Part shown: positions 1 to 8,167 of the stretch, in pieces
Numbering within the stretch: position 1 is the first letter of the stretch
How the letters are laid out: every line of letters begins with the position of its first letter
Assembly (NCBI RefSeq): GCF_014652615.1
Contig: NZ_BMZD01000005.1
Coordinates: 216,657 to 280,656, forward strand
Direction of reading: 5' to 3'
DNA from: Novosphingobium arvoryzae
GTDB lineage: Bacteria; Pseudomonadota; Alphaproteobacteria; Sphingomonadales; Sphingomonadaceae
Length of the DNA stretch: 64,000 bases
Program-made: the position numbers and the translations under genes
The notes under the pieces: generated by a model
Told to the model about the DNA's origin: nothing
What the model saw: the letters and a program-made list of their open reading frames with translations, nothing else
Database searches by the model: none

Positions 1-1167
1 CGCAACCCGCTGACCGATGACGAAAGCGTCAAGGGCCAGATCCGCTCCACCGCCAACACCAACGCCTTCATCTTTGGCGGCAAGCTGTGGGCGATGAAGG
101 AGGATAGCCCCTCGTTGCTGATGGACCCGGCGACGATGGAAACCTTCGGGTTCGAAAAGTTCGGCGGCAAGATGACCGGCGAAACCTTTACCGCGCATCC
201 CAAGATCGATCCGAAAACCGGCAACATGGTCGCCATCGGCTATGCCGCCAGCGGGCTGTGCACCGACGATGTCACCTACATGGAAATCGCCCCCAGCGGC
301 GAGCTGATCCGCGAAGTGTGGTTCAAGGTTCCCTACTATTGCATGATGCACGACTTCGGGGTGACCGAGGATTACCTCGTGCTGCACATCGTCCCGTCCA
401 TCGGCAGCTGGGAACGGCTGGAGCAAGGCAAGCCGCATTTCGGGTTCGACACCACGATGCCGGTCTATCTGGGCGTGATCCCGCGCCGCGATGAAGTGTC
501 GGCAGAGGACATCCGCTGGTTCAAGCGCGACAACTGCTTTGCCAGCCACGTGATGAACGCCTGGCAGGACGGCACCAAGATCCACTTCGACATTCCGGAA
601 GCGAAGAACAACATGTTCCCGTTCTTCCCGGACGTGCACGGCGCGCCGTTCAACGGGATGGAAGCGATGAGCTATCTCACCCGCTGGACGGTCGACCTGG
701 CCAGCAATTCGGACGAGTTCGAAAGCGTGACCAGGCTGACCGACACGGCGGGCGAATTCCCCCGGATCGATGATCGCCGCACGGGCCTGCCCTATCGCTA
801 CGGCTGGATGCTGGAGATGGATTACAAGCGCCCGGTCGAACTGAAGGGCGGCAGCGCGGGTGGGCTACTCATGAACTGCCTGTGCCTGATCGATCACCAG
901 ACGGGCAAGGAACAGCACTGGTGGTGCGGCCCGGTATCCTCGTTGCAGGAACCCTGCTTCATCCCGCGCAGCGCCGATGCGCCCGAAGGTGACGGGTGGA
1001 TCGTGCAGGTCTGCAACCGGCTGGAAGAACACCGCAGCGACCTGTTGCTGTTCGATGCGCTGGACATCGAGAAAGGCCCGATCGCGACGATCCAGGTGCC
1101 GATCCGCCTGCGCTTTGGCCTCCACGGCAACTTTGCCCCGGCCGACCAGATCGGGCTGGCCGCATGA
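1..1167 (+). CDS. Carotenoid oxygenase family protein (lignostilbene dioxygenase-like), 5' partial
   Basis: The reading frame is open from base 1, so the N-terminus lies outside the window; 388 residues are visible. The family is non-heme Fe(II) oxygenases that cleave an interphenyl or polyene C=C bond to two carbonyls. The four His ligands of the beta-propeller iron site are recognisable: His in TAHPKID, His in MMHDFGV, His in FASHVMNAW and His in LHGNF near the C-terminus. The end overlaps the next start as ATGA, so it is co-transcribed with the DUF3237 gene. Neighbouring decarboxylase and aldehyde dehydrogenase genes fit cleavage of a stilbene-like or other aryl-alkene compound rather than a carotenoid, but that is inference. 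Confidence 0.9.
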   Translation, partial: RNPLTDDESVKGQIRSTANTNAFIFGGKLWAMKEDSPSLLMDPATMETFGFEKFGGKMTGETFTAHPKIDPKTGNMVAIGYAASGLCTDDVTYMEIAPSGELIREVWFKVPYYCMMHDFGVTEDYLVLHIVPSIGSWERLEQGKPHFGFDTTMPVYLGVIPRRDEVSAEDIRWFKRDNCFASHVMNAWQDGTKIHFDIPEAKNNMFPFFPDVHGAPFNGMEAMSYLTRWTVDLASNSDEFESVTRLTDTAGEFPRIDDRRTGLPYRYGWMLEMDYKRPVELKGGSAGGLLMNCLCLIDHQTGKEQHWWCGPVSSLQEPCFIPRSADAPEGDGWIVQVCNRLEEHRSDLLLFDALDIEKGPIATIQVPIRLRFGLHGNFAPADQIGLAA

Positions 1168-1625
1168 TCAAGCCGGGGCTTGAGTTCGTCTATGAAGCGT
1201 CGGGTGATCTCGGCGCTCCGGTTCCCATCGGTGACACCACGGACGGCACGCGCCGGATCATCCCGATCTTTTCGGGCGGGCGGGTCGAAGGCCCGCTGAT
1301 CAAGGGCCAGCTGATGGGCAACGCCGCCGACTGGCAGCTGACCCGGCCCGATGGCGTGACAGTGGCGGACGCGATCTATGCCCTGCAGACCGATGACGGC
1401 GTGATCATCCAGATCCGCAACAAGGGCCTGCGCCACGGCCCGCCCGAAGTGATGCAGCGGCTGGCAGCGGGCGAGGAGGTCGATCCGGCGGAATACTATT
1501 TCCGCACGGTGCCCGAATTCATCGCGCCCATCGGCAAGTATGACTGGATGAACCGCTCGATCTTCGTCTGCTCCGGCGCGCGCTATGCCACCGGTATCAA
1601 GCTGTGGGTCTGGCGGGTGACCTGA
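1164..1625 (+). CDS. DUF3237 domain-containing protein
   Basis: A 153-residue protein spanning one DUF3237 (UPF0311) domain: start MIKPGLEFVYEA, a central GGRVEGPLIKGQ block, the Y-A-L-x-T-D-D-G strand and a C-terminal ATGIKLWVWRV. No signal peptide or membrane segment. The biochemical function of the family is not established; members often lie beside aromatic-compound genes. The start ATG at 1164 overlaps the previous stop (ATGA). Its stop codon directly abuts the stop of the convergent gene, forming TGATCA with no intergenic terminator. Confidence 0.85.
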   Translation: MIKPGLEFVYEASGDLGAPVPIGDTTDGTRRIIPIFSGGRVEGPLIKGQLMGNAADWQLTRPDGVTVADAIYALQTDDGVIIQIRNKGLRHGPPEVMQRLAAGEEVDPAEYYFRTVPEFIAPIGKYDWMNRSIFVCSGARYATGIKLWVWRVT

Positions 1626-3188
1626 TCACTCCACGACCAGTTCCACCAGCGTCGGGCCAGTGGCGGACAGGCTCCATTCCAGTGCGGCGTCGAGGTCTGC
1701 GGTATCCTCCACGCGCCGGGCAGGCACGCCCATGCCCCCCGCCAGCGAGACGAAATCCAGCCCGCGAATGTCGGTGCCGGGCATCTGGTTCATGGCGAAC
1801 ACCTTGGCAAAGTGATCCAGCGCGGCATAGCGGCCGTTGTTGAGGATCAGGAAGCTGACGTTCGCGCCTTGCTCCGCCGCGCTCCACAGGCCCTGGATGG
1901 TGTACATGGCCGAGCCATCGCCCAGCAGCGCGATGACCTTGCGGTTAGCGCTGCCGCGCGCGACGCCCACGGCGGCGGGGAGGCCATAGCCCAGCCCGCC
2001 GCTGGCGCAGGTGAAGAACCCACCCTGGCAAGTGACGGGCAAGTGATCGTGCATCGGCCCGCGCGCGGTCGGCGCTTCTTCCACCAGCATCGCATCGGCG
2101 GGGCGCAGCGCGGCGATGCGCTTGAGCGCGTAGGGCGTGGTCATCCCCGGCAGCGGCGCGGGCGCGCGCGGACAGGGCGGCGGGGCGGGGCGGGGCTTGA
2201 TCTGGCCCGCGATGCTGGCTAGCCCCGCGCCGACATCGCCCAGCACGCCAAGTCCGCCCGGCAGGAACGAAAGGTGCTGCGGGTCTTCGGACAGCGCGCC
2301 CAGCGCCGCGCCTTCCGGCCAATAGGGCCCGTCGCCCTCGGCATGATAGGTGAACACCGGCGCGCCCGCCACGAGCAGCGCGTCATAGGGGGCGAGCAGC
2401 CGGACGATCTGGTCACGGAAGGCAGGCAGGAACCCGGCAAAGCGGGGATGATCTTCCGGAAACACCTCGCGCGCGGCGAAGGGGGCTACCCAGACGTCGG
2501 CCCCGGCGGCTTCGGCCAGATCAATCGCCGCTTGCCAGCCGCCGCAGCGCGCCACGCCCGTGCCCAGCACCAGCGCGGGGCGGCTGGCGCTGTCCAGCAT
2601 CATCCCCAGCCGGGCGAGGCCAGCGGGATCCGGCAGGGTCTTGAGGCTGAGCGCGGGCAGCGCGGGCATTTCGCATTCCCGGTCCCAGTCATCGACCGGC
2701 ACGGACACGAACACCGGCCCCATCGGCGGGGTCAATGCGATGTGAAACGCGCGGACCAGCGCGGCGGGCACGTCCTCGGCGCGCAGCGGTTCGGCAGCCC
2801 ACTTGACGTAGGGGCGGGGAAACTCGGTCGCGCGTTCGGCCCCCAGGAACGGGTCCATCAGCAGCATACTGCGCGCCTGCTGGCCCGCCGTGACCACCAG
2901 CGGCGTGTTGTTGCGGAAGCTGGTGTAGAGATTGCCCAGCGCATTGCCGGTGCCCGCCGCGCTGTGCAGGTTGACCAGCGCAGGCCGCCCGCTCGACTGG
3001 GCATAGCCATCGGCCATCGCCACGACCGCGGCCTCGTTCAGGCCCAGCAAGTATTCGAACCCGTCCGGCAGCGCGCGCAGCATCGGCAGCTCGGTTGAGC
3101 CGGGATTGCCGAACAGCGCATCGACGCCGAAATGGCGGAATACGGCAAAGGCGGCATCGCGTACAGTCAGAACGGGGGCTGTCGGCAT
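1626..3188 (-). CDS. Thiamine diphosphate-dependent decarboxylase, benzoylformate decarboxylase-like
   Basis: A 520-residue TPP enzyme of the acetolactate synthase / benzoylformate decarboxylase superfamily, likely decarboxylating an aryl 2-oxoacid to an aldehyde. The N-terminal Pyr domain has FGNPGSTELPML and the conserved Glu in LNEAAVVAMADGYA. The C-terminal PP domain has the TPP/Mg motif GDGSAMYTIQGLWSAAE followed by LILNNGRY. The NPGSTELP block is more typical of benzoylformate decarboxylases than of acetolactate synthases. The start overlaps the stop of the MFS gene by one base, giving an operon MFS-decarboxylase; an aldehyde product would suit the aldehyde dehydrogenase in the same cluster. 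Substrate not deducible. Confidence 0.85.
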   Translation of the reverse strand: MPTAPVLTVRDAAFAVFRHFGVDALFGNPGSTELPMLRALPDGFEYLLGLNEAAVVAMADGYAQSSGRPALVNLHSAAGTGNALGNLYTSFRNNTPLVVTAGQQARSMLLMDPFLGAERATEFPRPYVKWAAEPLRAEDVPAALVRAFHIALTPPMGPVFVSVPVDDWDRECEMPALPALSLKTLPDPAGLARLGMMLDSASRPALVLGTGVARCGGWQAAIDLAEAAGADVWVAPFAAREVFPEDHPRFAGFLPAFRDQIVRLLAPYDALLVAGAPVFTYHAEGDGPYWPEGAALGALSEDPQHLSFLPGGLGVLGDVGAGLASIAGQIKPRPAPPPCPRAPAPLPGMTTPYALKRIAALRPADAMLVEEAPTARGPMHDHLPVTCQGGFFTCASGGLGYGLPAAVGVARGSANRKVIALLGDGSAMYTIQGLWSAAEQGANVSFLILNNGRYAALDHFAKVFAMNQMPGTDIRGLDFVSLAGGMGVPARRVEDTADLDAALEWSLSATGPTLVELVVE

Positions 3189-4780
3189 CAGGCGGCGCGC
3201 TCCATCAGGGCGTTCTCGTCACGCTGGGCACGGCGGGCGACCACCAGCATCAGCACGACAATGGCAATCCCGACGGCATTGATCGTCAGCATCGATCCGC
3301 GCAAGTCCCCGCTGGCGTCAGACAGCACGCCGACCACGTAAGGCCCGATGCCCAGCCCCAGAATGGTCGAGACGAGCAGATAGACGCTGGAGGTGGTCCC
3401 GCGAATCCGGGGTAGGACTTGCTCATACATGATCGCATAGAGCGGCGGCAGCCAGCCGGTCAGCACCATCGAATAGGCCACGAACCGCCAGTAGAACGCG
3501 GTGGCATCCGGTGCGTGGTAGACCCAGAACGAGATGAGCGGCGACAGGCCCATGCAGAACAGCGCGACATAGGCCCGGCCGACGCCCGGAAAGCGCTTTT
3601 GCAGCCAGTCCGACAGCGGCCCCCAGAACAGCGGCCCCAGAATACCCATGCCGGCCGAAACGAGGCCGAATTGCAGCGCCGTGTCCTTCAGCGACAGGCC
3701 GTAGTATTTCATCAGGAAGCTGGGGTTGAAGCTCATCATCCCGTAATTCAGCACCGATTGCAGCGTGCCGACGGCCATGACCATCAGCAGCGTTGGCGAC
3801 CGGGTGATGACGCGGAAGGCCTGCGCATCGGTGACGGCCATGTTCTGCATCAGGTTGACGATCACGAACAGGCCGAACCCGATCACGCTCCATTGCAGCA
3901 GGTGCGGGTTGATGCTGACGGCTCCGAAATCCAGCGGCGGGCGCGGTGACAGCGCGGTGCAGAGCGTGACGAGGCCCCACATCGCCAGCACGATCCCTGC
4001 CAGCGCAATCAGGTTGAAGCGCCAGTATCCGCCGGATGCCCCGCGCCGTCCCAGCGCCAGCCAGTTGAACCCCGGCGTCACCGCCGCCAGCACGTTCCAG
4101 CTGGCGCGGAACGGGGCGGGATCGGGTGGGGTCTGGATCCCGTCCATGGCGCCGCGTTCCGGCTCGCGCAGGCGCCACATGAACAGCGCCAGCACGAACC
4201 CCGGCAGCGAGGCGACGAGGAACGCGAACTGCCAGCCTTTCAGGCCCAGCGGCGCGGTGCCAGAGGCAAAGGCCGCATCCCAGTCTGCCGCCGCAACGCC
4301 GCCCAGCACGAGCGATCCGCCCAGCCCCAGCGCGATGGCCGATGCCAGAACCGCCATCACGAACCCGCGCCGGTGCTTGGGCCAATAGTCATAGATCAGC
4401 GAGGTGCCCGCCGGTTGTGCCGATGCTTCCCCGATGCCGACGCCAAGGCGCGACACGGCCAGCATGGCAAAGCCATTGGCCATGCCGCCCAGCGCGGTTG
4501 CGGCGGACCAGAAGCCGATCGACAGCGCCAGCAGCTTGCTGCGCACCCAGCCATCCGCCAGCCGCCCGAGCGGCAGCGAGAACAGGGCATAGAACAGCGC
4601 GAAGACGGTGCCGTAGAGCAGCCCCATCTCCGCATCGCCAATGTTCAGGTCGCGCTTGATGGCCGGGGCCAGGATCGCAAGGATCTGCCGATCAAGCAGG
4701 CTGATCGCGTTGGTCAGCGCGATCAGCACCAGCGCATACTTCGCCCCCTTGGGGATGGCGGTGGGCAGGGCGGCGCTCAC
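3188..4780 (-). CDS. MFS transporter
   Basis: A 530-residue, strongly hydrophobic major facilitator protein with about twelve predicted membrane segments in two halves. It has the N-terminal SLLDRQILAILAPAIKRDL signature of the MFS aromatic-acid/spinster-like group and LFSLPLGRLADGW (G-x-L-x-D-R-like loop 2-3 motif). A long loop with REPERGAMDG separates the halves. It overlaps the amidohydrolase gene upstream (stop/start ATGA-type at 4777-4780) and the decarboxylase downstream, so it is probably the uptake carrier of the cluster substrate. Direction and substrate unproven. Confidence 0.88.
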   Translation of the reverse strand: MSAALPTAIPKGAKYALVLIALTNAISLLDRQILAILAPAIKRDLNIGDAEMGLLYGTVFALFYALFSLPLGRLADGWVRSKLLALSIGFWSAATALGGMANGFAMLAVSRLGVGIGEASAQPAGTSLIYDYWPKHRRGFVMAVLASAIALGLGGSLVLGGVAAADWDAAFASGTAPLGLKGWQFAFLVASLPGFVLALFMWRLREPERGAMDGIQTPPDPAPFRASWNVLAAVTPGFNWLALGRRGASGGYWRFNLIALAGIVLAMWGLVTLCTALSPRPPLDFGAVSINPHLLQWSVIGFGLFVIVNLMQNMAVTDAQAFRVITRSPTLLMVMAVGTLQSVLNYGMMSFNPSFLMKYYGLSLKDTALQFGLVSAGMGILGPLFWGPLSDWLQKRFPGVGRAYVALFCMGLSPLISFWVYHAPDATAFYWRFVAYSMVLTGWLPPLYAIMYEQVLPRIRGTTSSVYLLVSTILGLGIGPYVVGVLSDASGDLRGSMLTINAVGIAIVVLMLVVARRAQRDENALMERAA

Positions 4781-5913
4781 AGGTTGAACCAGCGTTCCGC
4801 GTTGGTCTGGAAGAACTTCTTCTTCTGCGCGTCGGTGATGGACAGGTTGTCCATCGCGCGCACCTCATCGGGGACGTACTGGTACGGATAGTCCATCGCG
4901 TACATCACGCGGTCCTCGCCCATCACGTCGATCATCAGCTTGACCGCCGGTTCCCAGCACAGCCCGCTGGTGGTGCCGATGAAGTTGTGGCGGATGTAGT
5001 GGAACAGGTCATGCTGCAAGGGCTTCAGCCGTTCGTAACGCTGCGAGCGGATGCCCGCCTTGTGCATGTAGTCGGTGCGATAGAGCCAGTAGGGCAGTGC
5101 CTCGAAACCGTGCCCGGCCATGATCTGCAGGTTCGGATAGCGATCGAAGATCCCGGTCGTGACCAGCCGCAGCAGGTGATAGCTCGTCTCCACGCCAAAC
5201 CCGAACACCGCGCCGTCCAGCCCGGCATCGATCATCCCGCCCATCATGCTGTCGGGCAGGGTGGCGGGATGGATGTAGAGCGGCTGGCCGGTATCGGCGA
5301 GCGCGCGGAAGATCGGGTCGAACTGCGCTTCGTCCAGGTAATGCCCCTGGGTGTGGCTGTTGATCTGCACGCCCTTGAAGCCAAGTTCCTGCGCCCCCCT
5401 GCGAATTTCGGCGGCGGACCATTCCGGGTCCTGCGGAGCGACGGCGGTCAGCCCGATGAACCGGTCCGGGTAGGCGGCGCAGCGTTCGGCCAGGTAATCG
5501 TTGGCGCGGCTGGCAATGCCCTTGGCTTCGGCCACGTCGAGCAGCGGCTGCACGCCGGGGCTGGTCAGCGCCAGGATCGCCTTGTCGATCCCGGCTTCAT
5601 CCATGTGCTGGATGCGCTGCGGGCCGAGCTTCAGCAGCCGGTCCATGATCTGCGTCGCGCGTTCGGACGGCGACTGGGCGTAAAAGCCCCAGAGCGAGAC
5701 CATGCCCTTGTCGGCGGTGCCATCGCGCACCATCCGCAGGAACACATCGACCTGCTCGCGCGTGGCGAAGGCTTCTTCCGTGGCGATGCGGAGATAGCCG
5801 CGATCCCCGCCAGTTTTCAGATCATGGGTCATCGTTCTCTCCCTTGCTGCCGCTGGCAGGGTCAGGGCCGCCAGCCCCGCCGCCAGTCCGGCATTCACCT
5901 CACGCCGCCGCAT
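4777..5913 (-). CDS. Amidohydrolase family protein (LigW / gamma-resorcylate decarboxylase-like)
   Basis: Metal-dependent TIM-barrel amidohydrolase of the amidohydrolase-2 family, which includes non-oxidative aromatic decarboxylases such as LigW and gamma-resorcylate decarboxylase. Visible elements are an N-terminal ATEEAF metal-ligand motif, YIHPAT in mid-protein, AGHGFEALPYWLYR and the late Asp in YAMDYPYQ. Two starts compete. ATG at 5913 gives 378 residues and a Tat-like leader (MRRREVNAGLAAGLAALTLP); ATG at 5832 gives 351 residues and has a much stronger SD (GGGAGAG). Most relatives are cytosolic, favouring 5832, but the longer form is kept because the leader looks like a true export signal. 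Same operon as ALDH upstream and MFS downstream. Confidence 0.82.
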   Translation of the reverse strand: MRRREVNAGLAAGLAALTLPAAARERTMTHDLKTGGDRGYLRIATEEAFATREQVDVFLRMVRDGTADKGMVSLWGFYAQSPSERATQIMDRLLKLGPQRIQHMDEAGIDKAILALTSPGVQPLLDVAEAKGIASRANDYLAERCAAYPDRFIGLTAVAPQDPEWSAAEIRRGAQELGFKGVQINSHTQGHYLDEAQFDPIFRALADTGQPLYIHPATLPDSMMGGMIDAGLDGAVFGFGVETSYHLLRLVTTGIFDRYPNLQIMAGHGFEALPYWLYRTDYMHKAGIRSQRYERLKPLQHDLFHYIRHNFIGTTSGLCWEPAVKLMIDVMGEDRVMYAMDYPYQYVPDEVRAMDNLSITDAQKKKFFQTNAERWFNL

Positions 5914-5918
5914 CGCGG

Positions 5919-7349
5919 TCAGCCTTCATGGACGGCCTTCGTCACCATGCAGGCCAATACGCCTTCCGGGCCGTCCTCGCTGCCGTGGCCGGACCATTTG
6001 ACCCCGCCGAACGGAGCATCCGCCCCGCCGATCATCGTGGTATTGATCCCCACCATCCCGGCTTCCAGCAAGCGCGACAGGCGCTGCTGGCGCTTGGCGT
6101 CGGTGGTCCAGGCATAGGCGGCGAGGCCGTAGGGCAGGCGGTTCGCCTCGGCGATCATCGCGTCCTCGTCGGCATAGGCGTTGAGGATGGCGACCGGACC
6201 GAACGGTTCCTCGTTCATGATCTCAGCGTCCAGCGGCACATCGGACAGCACCGATGGCGCATAGAAATAGCCCTGATTGCCGATGCGTTCCCCGCCACAA
6301 TGCAGTTTCGCCCCGCGCTGCACGGCATCGCCGATCAGCTTGTCCATCGCTTCGGGACGGCGGGGGTTGGCCATCGGCCCCATCTGGGTGCCGTCGTCCA
6401 GCCCGTTGCCGACCTTGATCGCCTGCGCGCGCTGCGCAAAGCTTTCGCGGAAGCGGTCATAGACGCCCTGCTGGACGATGAAGCGGGTCGGGCTGACGCA
6501 GACCTGCCCGGCGTTGCGGTACTTGTGCGGGACAACCGCGTTCAGCACGTGCTCCACATCGACATCGTCGAACACCAGCACCGGGCCGTGCCCGCCCAGT
6601 TCCATCGTGGTGCGCTGCATGTTCTCGGTCGCCAGCCGGGCGAGGTGCTTGCCGACCACCGTCGAGCCGGTGAACGACAGCTTGCGGATGATGGGCGAGC
6701 CGAGCAGGTGGCGGCTGACTTCATCCGGCACGCCGAACACGGCTTGCGCGACCTGTTTGGGCAGCCCCGCATCGAGTAGGCATTGCAGCACTGCCAGCGC
6801 GGATGCCGGGGCTTCCTCCGCCGATTTCAGGATCACCGAACACCCGGCCGCAATTGGCGCGCCCAGCTTGCGGCCCGGATTGCCGATGGGGAAATTCCAC
6901 GGCGCGAAGGCCGCGACCGGGCCGACCGGTTCGTGCGTTACGGTGGAGCGCATCCCCGTGGGGCGCACCAGCGTGCGGCCATAGAGGCGCTGGACCTCGC
7001 CCGCGTAGAAGTTGAACAGGCCGACGTTCATCAGCACTTCGATCCGGCTTTCGGCCAGCGGCTTGCCCTGTTCCAGCGTGGCGGTTCGGGCGATGTCTTC
7101 CTGCCGCTCCAGCATCAGCCGCGCCGCGCCCTGCAACACGGCGGCGCGCTGCTGCGCCGTGGAATCGCGCCAGATGCGGAAACCTTCGGCCGCAACGGCC
7201 AGCGCGCGGTCAAGGTCGGCGGGATCGGCCAGCGGCAACTGGCCGATTACCTCGCCCGTGGCGGGATTGACCACGGCATGCGTGCGGCGGCTGCCGCCGT
7301 CCACGCGCTCTCCGTCGATGATCATGTAGAGCGATGGATATTGCGACAT
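5919..7349 (-). CDS. NAD(P)-dependent aldehyde dehydrogenase (succinate-semialdehyde dehydrogenase-like)
   Basis: A 476-residue ALDH oxidising an aldehyde to an acid with NAD(P). Visible motifs: FTGSTVVGKHL (cofactor loop), ELGGHGPVLVF with the catalytic Glu, NAGQVCVSPTRF with the nucleophilic Cys, and EEPFGPVAILN near the C-terminus. The overall pattern (AAFAPWNFPIGNPGRKLG, TQMGPMANPRR) is that of the GabD/SSADH branch. It is the upstream gene of the ALDH-amidohydrolase-MFS-decarboxylase run with gaps of a few bases. In context it may oxidise an aromatic aldehyde released by the cleavage oxygenase or by the TPP decarboxylase. Confidence 0.92.
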   Translation of the reverse strand: MSQYPSLYMIIDGERVDGGSRRTHAVVNPATGEVIGQLPLADPADLDRALAVAAEGFRIWRDSTAQQRAAVLQGAARLMLERQEDIARTATLEQGKPLAESRIEVLMNVGLFNFYAGEVQRLYGRTLVRPTGMRSTVTHEPVGPVAAFAPWNFPIGNPGRKLGAPIAAGCSVILKSAEEAPASALAVLQCLLDAGLPKQVAQAVFGVPDEVSRHLLGSPIIRKLSFTGSTVVGKHLARLATENMQRTTMELGGHGPVLVFDDVDVEHVLNAVVPHKYRNAGQVCVSPTRFIVQQGVYDRFRESFAQRAQAIKVGNGLDDGTQMGPMANPRRPEAMDKLIGDAVQRGAKLHCGGERIGNQGYFYAPSVLSDVPLDAEIMNEEPFGPVAILNAYADEDAMIAEANRLPYGLAAYAWTTDAKRQQRLSRLLEAGMVGINTTMIGGADAPFGGVKWSGHGSEDGPEGVLACMVTKAVHEG

Positions 7350-7363
7350 GCCAGCCTACTCCG

Positions 7364-8110
7364 TCAGTTCTGCGCCTTCGCCCTGGCCCGGTCGATGTCG
7401 CCCTGCCAGCGCTGGGCGACCATTTCCGCCCCGGTGATCGGGTGCTTCATATGGAACGGCAGCAGCTTGTGGGTCGGCCACAGCCAGTGATCCTCGATCA
7501 GGGCGTCGGGGCCGCTGGGATCTTCGGGGTAGAGCACCTTGGGGAAGGGGACGTATTCATCGGGGGTGTAGGCCCAGCCGGTTTCGAAATCGGCGTGCCA
7601 GTGCGGGAAATAGTTCAGGCACTTGATCCGCCACTTGCCATCGTCACCCTTGACGTAGGTGTTCTCGTACAGGCCACCTTCCCACCACTGGCGGGCCTTC
7701 AGGTGCGGGGCATCGCCTTCATAGTCCTTGTGGCGACCGGCCTGCATGGTGGAACGGCCGCGCAGGCGGGCGGTCTTGCCATCGGGATCGATGTCGATGA
7801 TCGTCTGGATTTGCGGGTGGTCCAGCAGGAACCCGTCGATCGGGCCGTTGTTGCCATAGGTGAACCGCTTCTGGAACCGCTCGACATAGAGCCGCCGGAC
7901 GCCTTCCTTACCCTTCCACACGCCGCCGAAGAAGCGCACTTCGCCATCGTCGGCGAACAGGTCGACCACCTCGTTGTACATGCATTTGTCGATCAGGTAG
8001 CCGTAGAGGTACTGGAGCTTCTTCACGTCCAGCTCATCCTCGCGCACGGTCAGGCGGCGGTCCATTTCGGCAAGCTTCGCCTCCAGGGCGGCAATCCGGT
8101 CTTCCGACAT
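7364..8110 (-). CDS. NTF2-like (SnoaL-type) protein
   Basis: A 248-residue protein with a short N-terminal coiled coil (RIAALEAKLAEMDRRL) followed by a nuclear-transport-factor-2-like alpha+beta barrel (YLYGYLIDKCMYNEVVDLFA, then FFGGVWKGKEGVRRLY). Relatives are small lyases, isomerases or ring-hydroxylase-like subunits; catalytic residues cannot be assigned. ATG at 8110 is chosen because a GGAG precedes it; an upstream TTG at 8122 is possible but weaker. It lies 14 bp before the ALDH gene and is the first gene of the leftward operon. A repeated operator-like motif lies just upstream at 8125-8144. Confidence 0.8.
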   Translation of the reverse strand: MSEDRIAALEAKLAEMDRRLTVREDELDVKKLQYLYGYLIDKCMYNEVVDLFADDGEVRFFGGVWKGKEGVRRLYVERFQKRFTYGNNGPIDGFLLDHPQIQTIIDIDPDGKTARLRGRSTMQAGRHKDYEGDAPHLKARQWWEGGLYENTYVKGDDGKWRIKCLNYFPHWHADFETGWAYTPDEYVPFPKVLYPEDPSGPDALIEDHWLWPTHKLLPFHMKHPITGAEMVAQRWQGDIDRARAKAQN

Positions 8111-8124
8111 TCGACTCTCCAATT

Positions 8125-8144
8125 TTTGTATGTATTGCTTACAG
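8125..8144. promoter_or_regulatory. Operator-like motif, copy 1
   Basis: The 20 bases have the form TTTGTATNNATTNCTTACA plus one base, with an imperfect TGTA-N9-TACA inverted repeat. The reverse complement of 9633-9652 matches it at 16 of 20 positions. It lies directly in front of the leftward NTF2-like gene. TetR- or GntR-type regulators bind sites of this size, but no regulator gene is adjacent. Confidence 0.55.
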
Positions 8145-8167
8145 AATGCGGGGCGCGAGGCGACCTG